Below are positions 26,880 to 34,957 of a stretch of 45,022 nucleotides of DNA, piece by piece. Below the pieces are notes generated by a model. It made no database searches. It saw nothing but the letters and a program-made list of their open reading frames with translations, and was not told where the DNA came from. How positions within the stretch are numbered: the first letter of the stretch is position 1; every line of letters starts with the position of its first letter. Source of the stretch: Acidimicrobiaceae bacterium (GTDB lineage Bacteria; Actinomycetota; Acidimicrobiia; Acidimicrobiales; RAAP-2). The stretch lies in the NCBI GenBank assembly GCA_003141095.1, contig PLKM01000036.1, positions 1 through 45,022 on the forward strand. Reading direction: 5' to 3'. Made by a program: the position numbers and the translations under genes.

Positions 26880-27856
26880 CGTCCGAGCTCCTCGGCGATC
26901 TCGCGCGCGAAGTACGTCAGCACGAAGTCCGCGCCCGCGCGGCGCACGGCCGTCAGCTGCTCGATGGCGACCGCCTTCTCGTCGATCCAACCGTTCGCCC
27001 CGGCCGCCTTGATCATGGCGTACTCGCCGCTCACGTGGTACGCGCAGATCGGCGCGTCGAGTTCGCGGCGCAGATCGCTCACGATGTCGAGGTAGGTCAT
27101 GGCGGGCTTCACCATGATGATGTCCGCGCCCTGTTCGACGTCGCCGCGCGCTTCGCGCAGCGCTTCACGCCGGTTGCGCGAGTCCTGCTGGTAGCCGCGC
27201 CGGTCACCGCCGTCCGCGATCTCGACACCCACCGCTTCGCGAAACGGGCCGTAGAGGGCGCTCGCGTACTTGACGGCGTAGGCCATGATGACGGTCTCTT
27301 CGAATCCGGCGTCGTCGAGGGCGCGCCTGATCGCGCCCACCTGGCCGTCCATCATGCCGCTCGGGGCGACGACCGCGGCCCCCGCGGCCGCCTGGGCGAG
27401 CGCCGTCTGGGCGTAGAGCTCGAGCGTGGCGTCGTTGTCGACCGTGCCGTCGCGACGAAGGACCCCGCAGTGACCGTGACTGGTGTACTCGTCGAGGCAG
27501 AGGTCGGCCATGATCACCAAATCGTCGCCGAACTCGTCGCGCAGCGAGCGAAGCGCCACTTGGGCGATCCCGTTCGGGTCCCACGCGCCGCTGCCCGACT
27601 CGTCCTTGTGCTCGGGCACGCCGAAGAGGATGACGCCCCCGACGCCGGCGCCGTGCAGTGCGCGGACCTCTTCGTGCAACGAGCGAAGCGTGTGCTGGAA
27701 GTGGCCGGGCAGGGAGCTGATGGCGCGCGGCTCGTCGCGACCCTCGGCGACGAAGAGCGGCGCGACGAAGTCGACCGGCGAAAGGGTCGTCTCGGCGACG
27801 AGGCGACGGAGGGCGGGCGTTCGACGAAGTCGACGAGGTCGTTCAGCGGGAAACAC
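26876..27856 (-). CDS. hemB: Delta-aminolevulinic acid dehydratase (porphobilinogen synthase)
   Basis: Condenses two 5-aminolevulinates to porphobilinogen; 326 residues. The two Schiff-base lysines are Lys196 (YAVKYASALYGPFREA) and Lys250 (IIMVKPAMTYLDI). The metal loop is DLCLDEYTSHGHCG, which keeps Cys120 and Cys130 but has Asp where the third zinc cysteine of zinc-type enzymes sits. The start is GTG at 27856. A TAGGCT hexamer six bases upstream suggests a leaderless promoter of its own in the 42-base gap after hemD. The 3' end overlaps hemL. Confidence 0.95.
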   Translation of the reverse strand: MFPAERPRRLRRTPALRRLVAETTLSPVDFVAPLFVAEGRDEPRAISSLPGHFQHTLRSLHEEVRALHGAGVGGVILFGVPEHKDESGSGAWDPNGIAQVALRSLRDEFGDDLVIMADLCLDEYTSHGHCGVLRRDGTVDNDATLELYAQTALAQAAAGAAVVAPSGMMDGQVGAIRRALDDAGFEETVIMAYAVKYASALYGPFREAVGVEIADGGDRRGYQQDSRNRREALREARGDVEQGADIIMVKPAMTYLDIVSDLRRELDAPICAYHVSGEYAMIKAAGANGWIDEKAVAIEQLTAVRRAGADFVLTYFAREIAEELGR

Positions 27857-27862
27857 ATCGCC

Positions 27863-27868
27863 AGCCTA
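27863..27868 (-). promoter_or_regulatory. Putative -10 hexamer TAGGCT for a leaderless hemB transcript
   Basis: TAGGCT, then GGCGAT, then GTG: the same hexamer, spacing and start codon as the menJ-like gene. It would allow hemB and hemL to be transcribed separately from rex-hemACD. Confidence 0.5.
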
Positions 27869-27898
27869 TTACCCGCTCACGAACTCTCTTCGCCCGGA

Positions 27899-28576
27899 TC
27901 ACTCCTCGAGGGTCGTCAGAATATCGCGCAGCGAGGGCTCCCAACCCTCGATCACGCGCTCGTGGGTCGCTCGAACTTCGCCGCCGGTGGTGAGGCCCGG
28001 CACCACCACCCACGTCGTTGGCGCAATGAATTCTTGGGCCACGTGCCACGCCGAGGGCGCGCCGATGAACACGACGTCGGCGTTTCGCAGGCTCACCACG
28101 GCCTCGCCGTCGAGCGCGACCGGGCGCGTCTCGTAGCACGCGACGTGCGCGATTCTTAGGCCACTTTTATGCAACGCCGCCGGCAACTCGTCGCGAATGA
28201 CGCCGGCACCGAGCAACAGCACGGGGCCGCGTTGAATGATCTCGCTCAGCTCGAGCGCGGACCCCGACGACTCGCCCGTCACGGTGATGCCCTCGCCCAC
28301 CAGCAGACGCGTCGTGGCGCGTCCGACGGAGTACACGCACGCGTCGGGGCTCAGGGCGTCCCTCGCCACTTCGAGATAGTCCCTGGCGCGCGGGCTGGTG
28401 ACGACGAGTGCGGCGAACGTTCCGTAGTCGCGCGAGGCCCGGAGCTCTTCGTCGACGTGGCCCACCGAGAAGTAGTCGGTCGTCGTCAGCGGTACTTCGA
28501 CGACGTGGGCGTCCTCGGGCACGAGTGACCGGAGTTGTTCGTTGTGACCGGTCTCTCGGGTGAGCACGATGTTCAC
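27899..28576 (-). CDS. hemD: Uroporphyrinogen-III synthase
   Basis: Closes and inverts ring D of hydroxymethylbilane; 225 residues. Sequence conservation in this family is low, but it has the N-terminal LTRETGHNEQLRSLV, the mid segment VVTSPRARDYLEVA, the VYSVGRATTRLLVGEGI motif, and the C-terminal VVSLRNADVVFIGAPSA. Position after hemC supports the call. It is a stand-alone synthase: there is no fused uroporphyrinogen methyltransferase as in mycobacterial HemD. GTG at 28576 overlaps the hemC stop by four bases. Confidence 0.87.
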   Translation of the reverse strand: MNIVLTRETGHNEQLRSLVPEDAHVVEVPLTTTDYFSVGHVDEELRASRDYGTFAALVVTSPRARDYLEVARDALSPDACVYSVGRATTRLLVGEGITVTGESSGSALELSEIIQRGPVLLLGAGVIRDELPAALHKSGLRIAHVACYETRPVALDGEAVVSLRNADVVFIGAPSAWHVAQEFIAPTTWVVVPGLTTGGEVRATHERVIEGWEPSLRDILTTLEE

Positions 28577-29481
28577 GGTTCGCTTCGATCCCAACCGGGA
28601 AGGGAGGCGCCGCCCATCTCGTCTCGAAGCGTCATCGCGAGCTCCCGCCCGAGCTGCGAGGCAGGTCCGCCCGTCAGCGAGCAACGGACGCTCTCGGTCC
28701 CGTCGACGCCGATCATCACGCCGTGCACGTAGATCACGCCATCCTCGACGCGCGCGAAGGCCCCCGCGGGAATGGAGCACCCCGCGCCCAGTTCGGCGAG
28801 GAAGGCCCGTTCCGTTTCGAGTGCGGTCACGGCCTCATCATCGTTGATTTTGGCGAGCAGCGCTCGTGTTTCGCCGTCGTCGGACCGGGCCTCGATCGCG
28901 AGGGTCCCCTGACCGACCTGGGGCACGAACCACGAGGGGTCGAGGCGCTCGGCGATGCGATCACTGAGCCCCAGCCGTTCGAGCGCCGCCGCGGCCGCCA
29001 CGACCGCGTCGATGCCGTCGCGCCCCGGGCTCGCGAGGCGCGTCGCCATGTTCCCGCGTAGTTCGACGATCCGCAGATCAGGCCGCCTTTCCAGCAACAG
29101 GGCCCGTCGGCGGGGCGAGCCGGTCGCCACGGTCGCCCCGGGACCGAGTCCCGCGAGCGAACGCCCGACGAGCACGTCAACCGGATCGCGACGTTCGGGG
29201 ACGCAGCTGATGACCAGACCGTCGGGACACTGGCTGGGCAGGTCCTTCGCGCTGTGCACGGCCGCGTCGGCCTCCCCTCGAAGCAGAGCCCGCTGGATCT
29301 CCACCGCGAAGACGCCCTGTCCGCCGAGCGCCGAGAGCGCCACGTCGAGTCGCTGGTCGCCGCTCGTCTCGATCGGCACCAACTCGGCGTCGACGCCGTG
29401 CGCCAGCAGGTACGTCCGCACGACCTCGGCCTGCAAGAGCGCCAGCGGCGAGCGCCGGGTCGCGAGGCGGAGGGTGCTCAT
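28573..29481 (-). CDS. hemC: Hydroxymethylbilane synthase (porphobilinogen deaminase)
   Basis: Builds the linear tetrapyrrole from four porphobilinogens; 302 residues. Cys235 in GAGCSIPAGA anchors the dipyrromethane cofactor. The catalytic aspartate is Asp80 in VHSAKDLP, where many relatives have HSMKDVP. LRLATRRSPLALLQA and the arginine-rich ATGSPRRRALLLERRPDL are also present. ATG at 29481 overlaps the hemA stop by four bases. Confidence 0.96.
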   Translation of the reverse strand: MSTLRLATRRSPLALLQAEVVRTYLLAHGVDAELVPIETSGDQRLDVALSALGGQGVFAVEIQRALLRGEADAAVHSAKDLPSQCPDGLVISCVPERRDPVDVLVGRSLAGLGPGATVATGSPRRRALLLERRPDLRIVELRGNMATRLASPGRDGIDAVVAAAAALERLGLSDRIAERLDPSWFVPQVGQGTLAIEARSDDGETRALLAKINDDEAVTALETERAFLAELGAGCSIPAGAFARVEDGVIYVHGVMIGVDGTESVRCSLTGGPASQLGRELAMTLRDEMGGASLPGWDRSEP

Positions 29482-30740
29482 AGGTCGAAGAGCGACCGGG
29501 TGGCCTCGTTGAGGCGTATGCCTTGATCGGTGCCGGCCGACTCTTTCAGGGCCACGGTGGGGCGGTGAGCGATCTTCGCCACTACCGAACGAATCAGCGA
29601 GCGAACCTTCTCGCGCTGCTCATCGCTGAGCTCCGCCAGGTCGCCTTCTCGGCGACTGAGTTCGATCTCCACGATCTCGTCGAAGTGATCGCGCAGCTCG
29701 CTCACGATCGCGGCGGCGCCGCGCGCGCGCTGATCGTGCAGGAACCTCTCCACCTCGTGCTCGACAATGACGCGGGCCTCGTTGGCCGCCTCGTGGCGCT
29801 CGCCCAGGGCCTGCTCGATTCGAAGGTGCAGGTCACCAAGGTCGACCCGACGAACGTGATCGAGCTCCTCGACGTCGACGCCGACCGCCCTCGGGACCCC
29901 GAGATCGACGAGCAGCAGCGGCTGCGAGGCGTTCATGACGTGGGTTTTCGCGATGACCGGCGCCGTAGTCTCGACGCACACGATGGCGAGCCGTGCCGAG
30001 GAGAGCAGCGCCGCGAGGTCGTCGAGGGCGCTCACCGCCACGCGCGAATCGCCGATCTCCGCGCGCAGCGCGTCGGCCTTTTCCACGGTTCGATTGCAGA
30101 TGGTGACGCGAGCGATCTGGCCGCCCGCGCCCAGCAGGCTCTTGACCACGCCCGCGGCCAACTGTCCCGCGCCCACGACGACGACGTGTGCGCCGCTGAT
30201 GTCGTCGCCCAGCTCCTCGAGCGCCATCGTGACCGAGGCATGGGCGAAACTCGTGGTTCCCCTCGCTATCGCGGTTTCGGCGCGCACGCGTCGTCCCGCG
30301 ATGAGCGCTCGTTGGAACAGTTCGGTGAGTTCCGCGCCGGCGGTGTGCTCTTCTGAGGCGAGCTCGAGCGCCCGGCGCAGTTGGCCGAGGATCTCGAACT
30401 CCCCGGGGACGACGGATTTCAGCCCCGCGGCGACGCTGAACAGATGGTTCGCGACCCCGCGGTCGAAGTGCACGGTCAGCTTGTCCTCGAACTCGCTGGC
30501 GTCGAGGCCCGTCGCTTCGGCGAGCGTCGTGGTGATCTCCTCGATCGCCCCGTGGAAACGGTCGATGACGGCGATGACCTCGGTGCGCAGACACGTCGAG
30601 ACGAAGACCGCCTCGTGGATGTTGCGCTGGCTCAGCAGCGTGCGAAGGACCTTGTTCCACTCATGCTCGAACACGGTGACGCGCTCGAGCAGGTCGAGCG
30701 AGGCGTGCTCGTGGTCAATGCCTACAGAAATCAGTGCCAC
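29478..30740 (-). CDS. hemA: Glutamyl-tRNA reductase
   Basis: First committed enzyme of C5 haem synthesis, 420 residues. The catalytic cysteine is Cys50 in VSTCLRTEV; most relatives read STCNRTE, so the asparagine next to the nucleophile is leucine here. VVPGEFEILGQLRRAL, the NADPH-binding VVVGAGQLAAGVVKSL and the C-terminal dimerisation region are intact. The start is GTG at 30740 with GGAG about five bases upstream. It follows rex by 24 bases and is probably cotranscribed with it. Confidence 0.94.
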   Translation of the reverse strand: MALISVGIDHEHASLDLLERVTVFEHEWNKVLRTLLSQRNIHEAVFVSTCLRTEVIAVIDRFHGAIEEITTTLAEATGLDASEFEDKLTVHFDRGVANHLFSVAAGLKSVVPGEFEILGQLRRALELASEEHTAGAELTELFQRALIAGRRVRAETAIARGTTSFAHASVTMALEELGDDISGAHVVVVGAGQLAAGVVKSLLGAGGQIARVTICNRTVEKADALRAEIGDSRVAVSALDDLAALLSSARLAIVCVETTAPVIAKTHVMNASQPLLLVDLGVPRAVGVDVEELDHVRRVDLGDLHLRIEQALGERHEAANEARVIVEHEVERFLHDQRARGAAAIVSELRDHFDEIVEIELSRREGDLAELSDEQREKVRSLIRSVVAKIAHRPTVALKESAGTDQGIRLNEATRSLFDL

Positions 30741-30764
30741 GGAGTCTCCACGATGCAGGCCATG

Positions 30765-31460
30765 CTAGGTGGCGCGAAGGGTGTTGGCCGACGCGATGCC
30801 GAGCGAGTGGAGCAGTCCCCCGCCGAGCGGCCCCGTGCCATTGTTGAGGTGGTACATCAGGATCTGCAGCTCGATGGAGAAGTCCACGTAGTGCACGGCC
30901 GTGCCCAGGGGGACCGTTATCACCTGGGGGGCGAAGTTCAACAGCGCGTGGATATCGGCCTTGACGAGGTGATCGGCGACTTCCTGGGCGGCGACCGGCG
31001 GCACGCAGATGACCCCGACGGTGGCCTTGGCGACGCCCTCCGCGAGCGGTTTGACGACGTGACCGGCGACCTCCGTGCCGATGACCTCGGGGTCGCTGTC
31101 GTAGAGGTCGGCCAGTTGGGCGCCGCGGATGAGGAAGTTCGAGGAGTTGACGAGCGCCCGGCCCAGATTCCCTATTCCCACGACCACCACGTCGTACATG
31201 CGGTCGTGTCCCAGCGCCTCGCCGATCCGTTCGCTCAGCACGTTGACGTCGTAGCCGGCGCCGCGGGTCCCGAAGGAGCCGAGCCCCGCGAGGTCGCGGC
31301 GCACCGTGGTCGCGGTCACGCCCGCGAGCTCGCCGATCTGTTGGGAGTCGATTCGCGTAAGGCCCCGGCGCAGCCATCCTTCAGCGATGCGCTGGTAGAC
31401 GGGCAGGCGGGCGATGGTCGGTTCGGAGAGTTTCCTCGCTCGAAGACGTGGGGTCACCAT
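30765..31460 (-). CDS. rex: Redox-sensing transcriptional repressor Rex
   Basis: A 231-residue dimeric repressor released from DNA by NADH. The N-terminal winged helix (residues 1-80) includes IARLPVYQRIAEGWLRRG and TTVRRDLAGLGSFGTRGAGYDV. The Rossmann motif VVVVGIGNLGRALVN is at about 91-105. The C-terminal NFAPQVITVP and YVDFSIELQILMYHL match the domain-swapped helix. In Streptomyces, Rex leads a rex-hem operon and also controls NADH dehydrogenase; the order is the same here, and a full complex I operon lies nearby. I did not find a clear copy of the Rex operator (TTGTGAA-N6-TTCACAA). Confidence 0.95.
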   Translation of the reverse strand: MVTPRLRARKLSEPTIARLPVYQRIAEGWLRRGLTRIDSQQIGELAGVTATTVRRDLAGLGSFGTRGAGYDVNVLSERIGEALGHDRMYDVVVVGIGNLGRALVNSSNFLIRGAQLADLYDSDPEVIGTEVAGHVVKPLAEGVAKATVGVICVPPVAAQEVADHLVKADIHALLNFAPQVITVPLGTAVHYVDFSIELQILMYHLNNGTGPLGGGLLHSLGIASANTLRAT

Positions 31461-31466
31461 TGTCGA

Positions 31467-31472
31467 ACGTTA
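31467..31472 (-). promoter_or_regulatory. Putative -10 hexamer TAACGT for a leaderless rex transcript
   Basis: TAACGT is followed by six bases (TCGACA) and the rex ATG at 31460. It sits in the 21-base gap between proC and rex, so rex-hemACD would have its own promoter at the end of proC. Confidence 0.45.
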
Positions 31473-31481
31473 CCGAGGTCC

Positions 31482-32288
31482 TCAGCGACCCAGTTGGCGG
31501 CTGCGCTCGGCGGCCGCGGCGACGGCCTCGAGAAAGGCGGCACGAACCGCACGACCCTCGAGCATGCGAAGCCCCGCCGCGGTGACCCCGCCGGGCGACG
31601 TCACCTGCGAGCGCAGCTCCTCGGGCGACTCACCGGTGACGGCGAGCAGCGAGGCCGAACCCTCGAAGGTTCCAACGACCAGTTGGCGCGACACGTCGCG
31701 CGAGAGGCCCTGATGCACGCCGGCTTCTATGAGCGCCTCCACGACCAGGTACAGGTACGCCGGCATCGCGCCCGAGAGTCCCGACACCGCGTCGATGTTC
31801 TGCTCGGTCACGCGCACCACCGTGCCCACGGCGCCGAGGATCGACTCCGCCCAATCGAGGTCGTCCTTGGTGACGTGCGCGCCGCCCGCGATTGCGCTGA
31901 CGCCCTTGCGCACGAGGACCGGCGTGTTGGGCATGGAGCGAATGACCGCAACGGGTCCGGGAAAGACCGCTTCGATGCGCGCGGTGGAGAGCCCCGCCAC
32001 GACCGAGAGCAGTCGACGAACGCCGGCGATTCCGCAGACCCTCGCGGCGGACTCGGCGTGGTTGGGCTTCACGCAGAGGACGGCGCCGGTGTCGTTCCCC
32101 ACGTGCTCGAGCTCGAGCCCGGCGAGGATCGTCACGCCGGGCAGTCGCTCTTGCAGCGACGCACGTTGTTCGACCGAGCTCTCGACCACGGCGAGCTGCT
32201 CGGGAAGGCACCACGAAGCACCGAGGAGGCCTTCGGCGAGCGCCGATCCCATGTGCCCGCCGCCAACGATGATTAGTTCAAAAGCCAT
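31482..32288 (-). CDS. proC: Pyrroline-5-carboxylate reductase
   Basis: Last step of proline synthesis, NAD(P)H-dependent, 268 residues. The N-terminal dinucleotide motif is IIVGGGHMGSALAEGLL. VLCVKPNHAE, the RSMPNTPVLVRKGVSA motif and the C-terminal signature GLSGAMPAYLYLVVEALIEAGVHQGL, with SPGGVTAAGLRMLE, are diagnostic. ATG at 32288 has no Shine-Dalgarno but a TAGCCT hexamer six bases upstream. The position between mshA and hemA matches mycobacterial gene order. Confidence 0.95.
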   Translation of the reverse strand: MAFELIIVGGGHMGSALAEGLLGASWCLPEQLAVVESSVEQRASLQERLPGVTILAGLELEHVGNDTGAVLCVKPNHAESAARVCGIAGVRRLLSVVAGLSTARIEAVFPGPVAVIRSMPNTPVLVRKGVSAIAGGAHVTKDDLDWAESILGAVGTVVRVTEQNIDAVSGLSGAMPAYLYLVVEALIEAGVHQGLSRDVSRQLVVGTFEGSASLLAVTGESPEELRSQVTSPGGVTAAGLRMLEGRAVRAAFLEAVAAAAERSRQLGR

Positions 32289-32294
32289 ATTTCT

Positions 32295-32300
32295 AGGCTA
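32295..32300 (-). promoter_or_regulatory. Putative -10 hexamer TAGCCT for a leaderless proC transcript
   Basis: TAGCCT, then AGAAAT (six bases), then the proC ATG. It lies in the 26-base gap after the YbjN-family gene. Confidence 0.5.
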
Positions 32301-32314
32301 CAAGGTGATTCCGT

Positions 32315-32800
32315 CTACCTCTGGGGACGGCGACGGTACAGCGAGGCGAGCCCCATGGACATCGCCGTCGGGAAGATCTCGTCGACGTAGTGCACGGTCG
32401 CGCCGACGAGTTCGTCGAGCCGCTCGAAGGTCACCTCACCAATGGGCACCTGGGCGACCAGGTAGATGCCGTCTTCCGGACCGATCGCGAGGTGCAGGTC
32501 TCGAAGCTCGGCGTTCTTCACGAGCAAGTACCGGTAGAGGACCTCGCGGTTCTCCTCGGGCGCGGGCATGACCTGGGATTCAAAGTGCACGGTGCGCTGG
32601 CGCAAGGTGAGCCAGAGCGCGATGACGTCCTTCTCCTCACCGCGTAGGCGGATCATCCAGTGGTAGTGGCCGCGGTCGTCGCTGTGGGGTGCGTGCTCGA
32701 CCTCGCCCAGGAACCCGCTCGCGTGCCACTGGGACTCCCACGCACGAACCGTTTCGTCGAGGCGAAGCGCCGCATCCCCTTCGCCGATCGGGGCCGACAT
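32315..32800 (-). CDS. YbjN-domain protein adjacent to mshA
   Basis: A 161-residue soluble protein of the YbjN family, which shares the fold of type III secretion chaperones. The segment WMIRLRGEEKDVIALWLTLRQRTVHFESQVMPAPEENREVLYRYLLVKNAEL is typical of the actinobacterial homologue beside mshA (Rv0487 in M. tuberculosis). The biochemical role is not known. The start ATG at 32800 follows the mshA TAG with no gap, so it is probably cotranslated with MshA. Confidence 0.85.
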   Translation of the reverse strand: MSAPIGEGDAALRLDETVRAWESQWHASGFLGEVEHAPHSDDRGHYHWMIRLRGEEKDVIALWLTLRQRTVHFESQVMPAPEENREVLYRYLLVKNAELRDLHLAIGPEDGIYLVAQVPIGEVTFERLDELVGATVHYVDEIFPTAMSMGLASLYRRRPQR

Positions 32801-34018
32801 CTAGCAGTGCACGAGGCCCGAGAGGCTGAGCTGGTCGGTGAGCGACGCGAGCGACAGGGCGGCCGAGCGCCAGGTGTAGCGACGCGCGAGCAGGACCGCG
32901 CTGTTGGACATGGCCGTGGTCGTCGCTGGATCGATCGCCACCTCCACCGCGTTCGCCCACGCCCCGGGGTCGCGTGCCGGGACGAGGAATCCGTTGACGC
33001 CGGGCTCGATCAGCGTGATCAGTCCTCCGACCTCGCTCGCCACCACGGGCGTGCCGCACGCGGAGGACTCGAGCGCCACGAGTCCGAAACTCTCCGAGCG
33101 AGATGGCACCAGGGTCACGTCCGCCGCGCGCATCCACGACGAGAGCAGCTGGTGGGCCTGGGGGGCGACGAAGCTGACGTGTTCGATGACGCCCGCGGCG
33201 GCGACGCGCTCGTGGAGTTGGGCGAGGGTGTTGCGCCCGTCGGCGCCCGACGGTCCACCGATGATCGCGAGCATGGCGTTTCGGCCCCGCGCGCGCAACT
33301 CGATCAACGTTTCGAGTGCGAGGTCGACGCCCTTCAGCGCCTGGAGTCGTCCCACGAACAACAGCAGGGTCTTGTCGGCGTCGAGCCCGAGGGCCCGTCG
33401 GGCCTGGGGCCGGTAGCCCGGGGCGAAGAAGGCGTGCTCGACGCCGAGCGGCACGATGTGCACCCGCGACCGTTCGGCGTTGTAGAAACGGACGAACTGC
33501 TCGGCTTCAACCTCGCAGCTCGCGAGCACCGCGTCGGCGCACGCGAAGATCGCGGCCTCTTGGAAGGCCCGCTCCTCGGATTCGCCCTCGAAGTGATCGG
33601 CCTTCACCCGCTCGAGCGTGTGGAAGGTCATGATGAGCGGGATGTTCATCTCGTGCTTCAACCGGTGCCCGGCGAGTCCACTCAACCAGTAGTTCGCGTG
33701 AATGGCGTCGGGCTTTCCCGAGCTTCGAAACGACGTCGCCACCGCGTCGGTGAACTCGCGTACGTGGTCCGCCAACTCACCACGCCCGAGGGGCGCCGCG
33801 GGGCCGGCCGTCACGTGGTGCACGCGAAAACCCGGTTCCACCGCCTCGACGTCGCGCGCCCGCGCGTTGTCGCGGCGGGTGTAGACGTCCACTTCGTGGC
33901 CGAGTCGCGCCAGGGCACTCGAGAGCTCGCGGACGTAGACGTTCATGCCTCCTCCGTCGCCCGTGCCCGGCTGGGCCAGGGGCGACGTGTGATACGACAA
34001 GACGCAGAGACGAGCCAT
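32801..34018 (-). CDS. mshA: D-inositol-3-phosphate glycosyltransferase (mycothiol synthesis)
   Basis: Transfers N-acetylglucosamine from UDP-GlcNAc to 1L-inositol 1-phosphate, the first step of mycothiol synthesis; 405 residues, GT-B fold, GT4 family. MshA signatures are TSPLAQPGTGDGGGMNVYVRELSSALARLGHEVDVYTR, ANYWLSG, FVGRLQALKGVDLALE, and the nucleotide-sugar site PSRSESFGLVALESSACGTPVVAS. ATG at 34018 was chosen because TAGGCT lies six bases upstream and because the N-terminus MARLCVLSYHTSP fits the family; a TTG six bases earlier is less likely. Confidence 0.94.
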   Translation of the reverse strand: MARLCVLSYHTSPLAQPGTGDGGGMNVYVRELSSALARLGHEVDVYTRRDNARARDVEAVEPGFRVHHVTAGPAAPLGRGELADHVREFTDAVATSFRSSGKPDAIHANYWLSGLAGHRLKHEMNIPLIMTFHTLERVKADHFEGESEERAFQEAAIFACADAVLASCEVEAEQFVRFYNAERSRVHIVPLGVEHAFFAPGYRPQARRALGLDADKTLLLFVGRLQALKGVDLALETLIELRARGRNAMLAIIGGPSGADGRNTLAQLHERVAAAGVIEHVSFVAPQAHQLLSSWMRAADVTLVPSRSESFGLVALESSACGTPVVASEVGGLITLIEPGVNGFLVPARDPGAWANAVEVAIDPATTTAMSNSAVLLARRYTWRSAALSLASLTDQLSLSGLVHC

Positions 34019-34024
34019 GACCAA

Positions 34025-34030
34025 AGCCTA
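34025..34030 (-). promoter_or_regulatory. Putative -10 hexamer TAGGCT for a leaderless mshA transcript
   Basis: TAGGCT, TTGGTC, ATG: the same hexamer and six-base spacing as menJ and hemB. It lies in the 73-base gap downstream of the Ni-SOD protease gene. Confidence 0.5.
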
Positions 34031-34091
34031 CCTGTCTGGTCAACAATTAGACAGCGGGCGGGCTGTCGCGACGAGCCCCAACCAGCCATCG

Positions 34092-34397
34092 TCAACCTTG
34101 GTGCTTCGCCACGATCCACACGACGTCCCGGCTCGCCACCAGCCCGAAGTCACGCGAGTCGGTGGAGGCCTGCGCGTTGTCGCCTCGAAGGTCCAACCCC
34201 CTGCCGTGACGGCCAACGCACCGTTTCAAGAGCCAGCGGCTGGGCTCTCGGGGATCGCGAACGACCACCACGTCGCCCACCCGCACCGGTCGCCAGCGGC
34301 GCACGGCCGTGAGCCGCTCACCGGGAACGTACGTCGGCACCATCGAATGCCCATCGACGGTGACGCGACGAAAGAAGAATTCCACGACGCGGGACAC
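34092..34397 (-). CDS. sodX: Nickel-type superoxide dismutase maturation protease (S26 signal-peptidase-like)
   Basis: About 101 residues. It has the S26 serine box VDGHSMVPTYVPGERL, the lysine box WLLKRCVG and the GDNAQASTDSRDFG box, in the spacing of a minimal signal peptidase. In Ni-SOD operons this protease removes the propeptide so that the new N-terminal histidine can bind nickel. The divergent Ni-SOD gene beside it confirms the role. The start is uncertain: GTG at 34397 follows a TATCGT hexamer by eight bases, and GTG at 34385 is the next choice. A longer frame to 34712 would run antisense through the SOD gene and is rejected. Confidence 0.85.
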   Translation of the reverse strand: MSRVVEFFFRRVTVDGHSMVPTYVPGERLTAVRRWRPVRVGDVVVVRDPREPSRWLLKRCVGRHGRGLDLRGDNAQASTDSRDFGLVASRDVVWIVAKHQG

Positions 34398-34491
34398 AAA
34401 AATGAACGATATCCGAGCGACATGACTAACCTTCGTATTGGACAACTGGTCCGAGCATTCGTGAGGACCGCGACAATCGAAAGGCGAAGCC

Positions 34492-34908
34492 ATGACGCTT
34501 CTTTCCCGACTTACCAAAGCACTCGACGCCGGTACCACTCCGCTCGTGGCCTCGGCCCACTGCGACCTGCCCTGCGGTGTGTACGACCCCGCGCAAGCAC
34601 GGCTCGAAGCGCAGTCCGTGAAGGCCTGCATGGAGAAGTACAACGCCTCTGACGACGCCGACTTCAAGGTGCGCGCCACGATCATCAAAGAAGAGCGCTG
34701 CGACCTCGTCAAGCACCACCTCTGGGTCCTGTGGACCGACTACTTCAAGGTCGAGCACCTGAAGGAGTTCCCCAACCTGCACGACCTCTTCTGGATGGCC
34801 ACCAAGACCGCCGGTGACGCCAAGAAGTCCAACGACGTGAAGATCGCCGACCGTCTCCTCAGCGAGATCGACGACATCGCCGAGCTCTTCTGGGCCACCA
34901 AGAAGTAA
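34492..34908 (+). CDS. sodN: Nickel superoxide dismutase
   Basis: Cytoplasmic superoxide dismutase, 138 residues. The nickel hook HCDLPCGVY begins at His23, giving His1, Cys2 and Cys6 of the mature enzyme after removal of a 22-residue propeptide (ending TTPLVASA). The rest is the four-helix bundle with ARLEAQSVKACMEKYN and HHLWVLWTDYFK. ATG at 34492 is preceded by a purine-rich GAAAGGCGAAG. A strong terminator follows, so it is monocistronic. Upstream, the short palindrome GGACAACTGGTCC could bind a regulator such as a nickel sensor, but I cannot assign it. Confidence 0.97.
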   Translation: MTLLSRLTKALDAGTTPLVASAHCDLPCGVYDPAQARLEAQSVKACMEKYNASDDADFKVRATIIKEERCDLVKHHLWVLWTDYFKVEHLKEFPNLHDLFWMATKTAGDAKKSNDVKIADRLLSEIDDIAELFWATKK

Positions 34909-34924
34909 GCACCTTCTTCACAAG

Positions 34925-34957
34925 AAACCCGGTGGCCCAGCGCCACCGGGTTTTTTA
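34925..34957 (+). terminator. Rho-independent terminator of sodN
   Basis: A perfect nine-pair stem, CCCGGTGGC (34928-34936) with GCCACCGGG (34942-34950) and loop CCAGC. It is flanked by AAA on the left and a run of six T on the right, with further A-T pairing at the base. It lies 16 bases after the sodN stop. Confidence 0.95.

Noticed and set aside
22128..31500. Rex operators (TTGTGAA-N6-TTCACAA) upstream of nuoA and rex
   Set aside because: I looked at both upstream regions and found no convincing match; a motif scan would be needed to exclude diverged sites.
30381..32276. A 631-codon plus-strand open frame
   Set aside because: Antisense to hemA, rex and proC at once, all of which are clear genes.
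34398..34712. N-terminal extension of the Ni-SOD protease
   Set aside because: It would run antisense through sodN and adds no sequence typical of the protease family.
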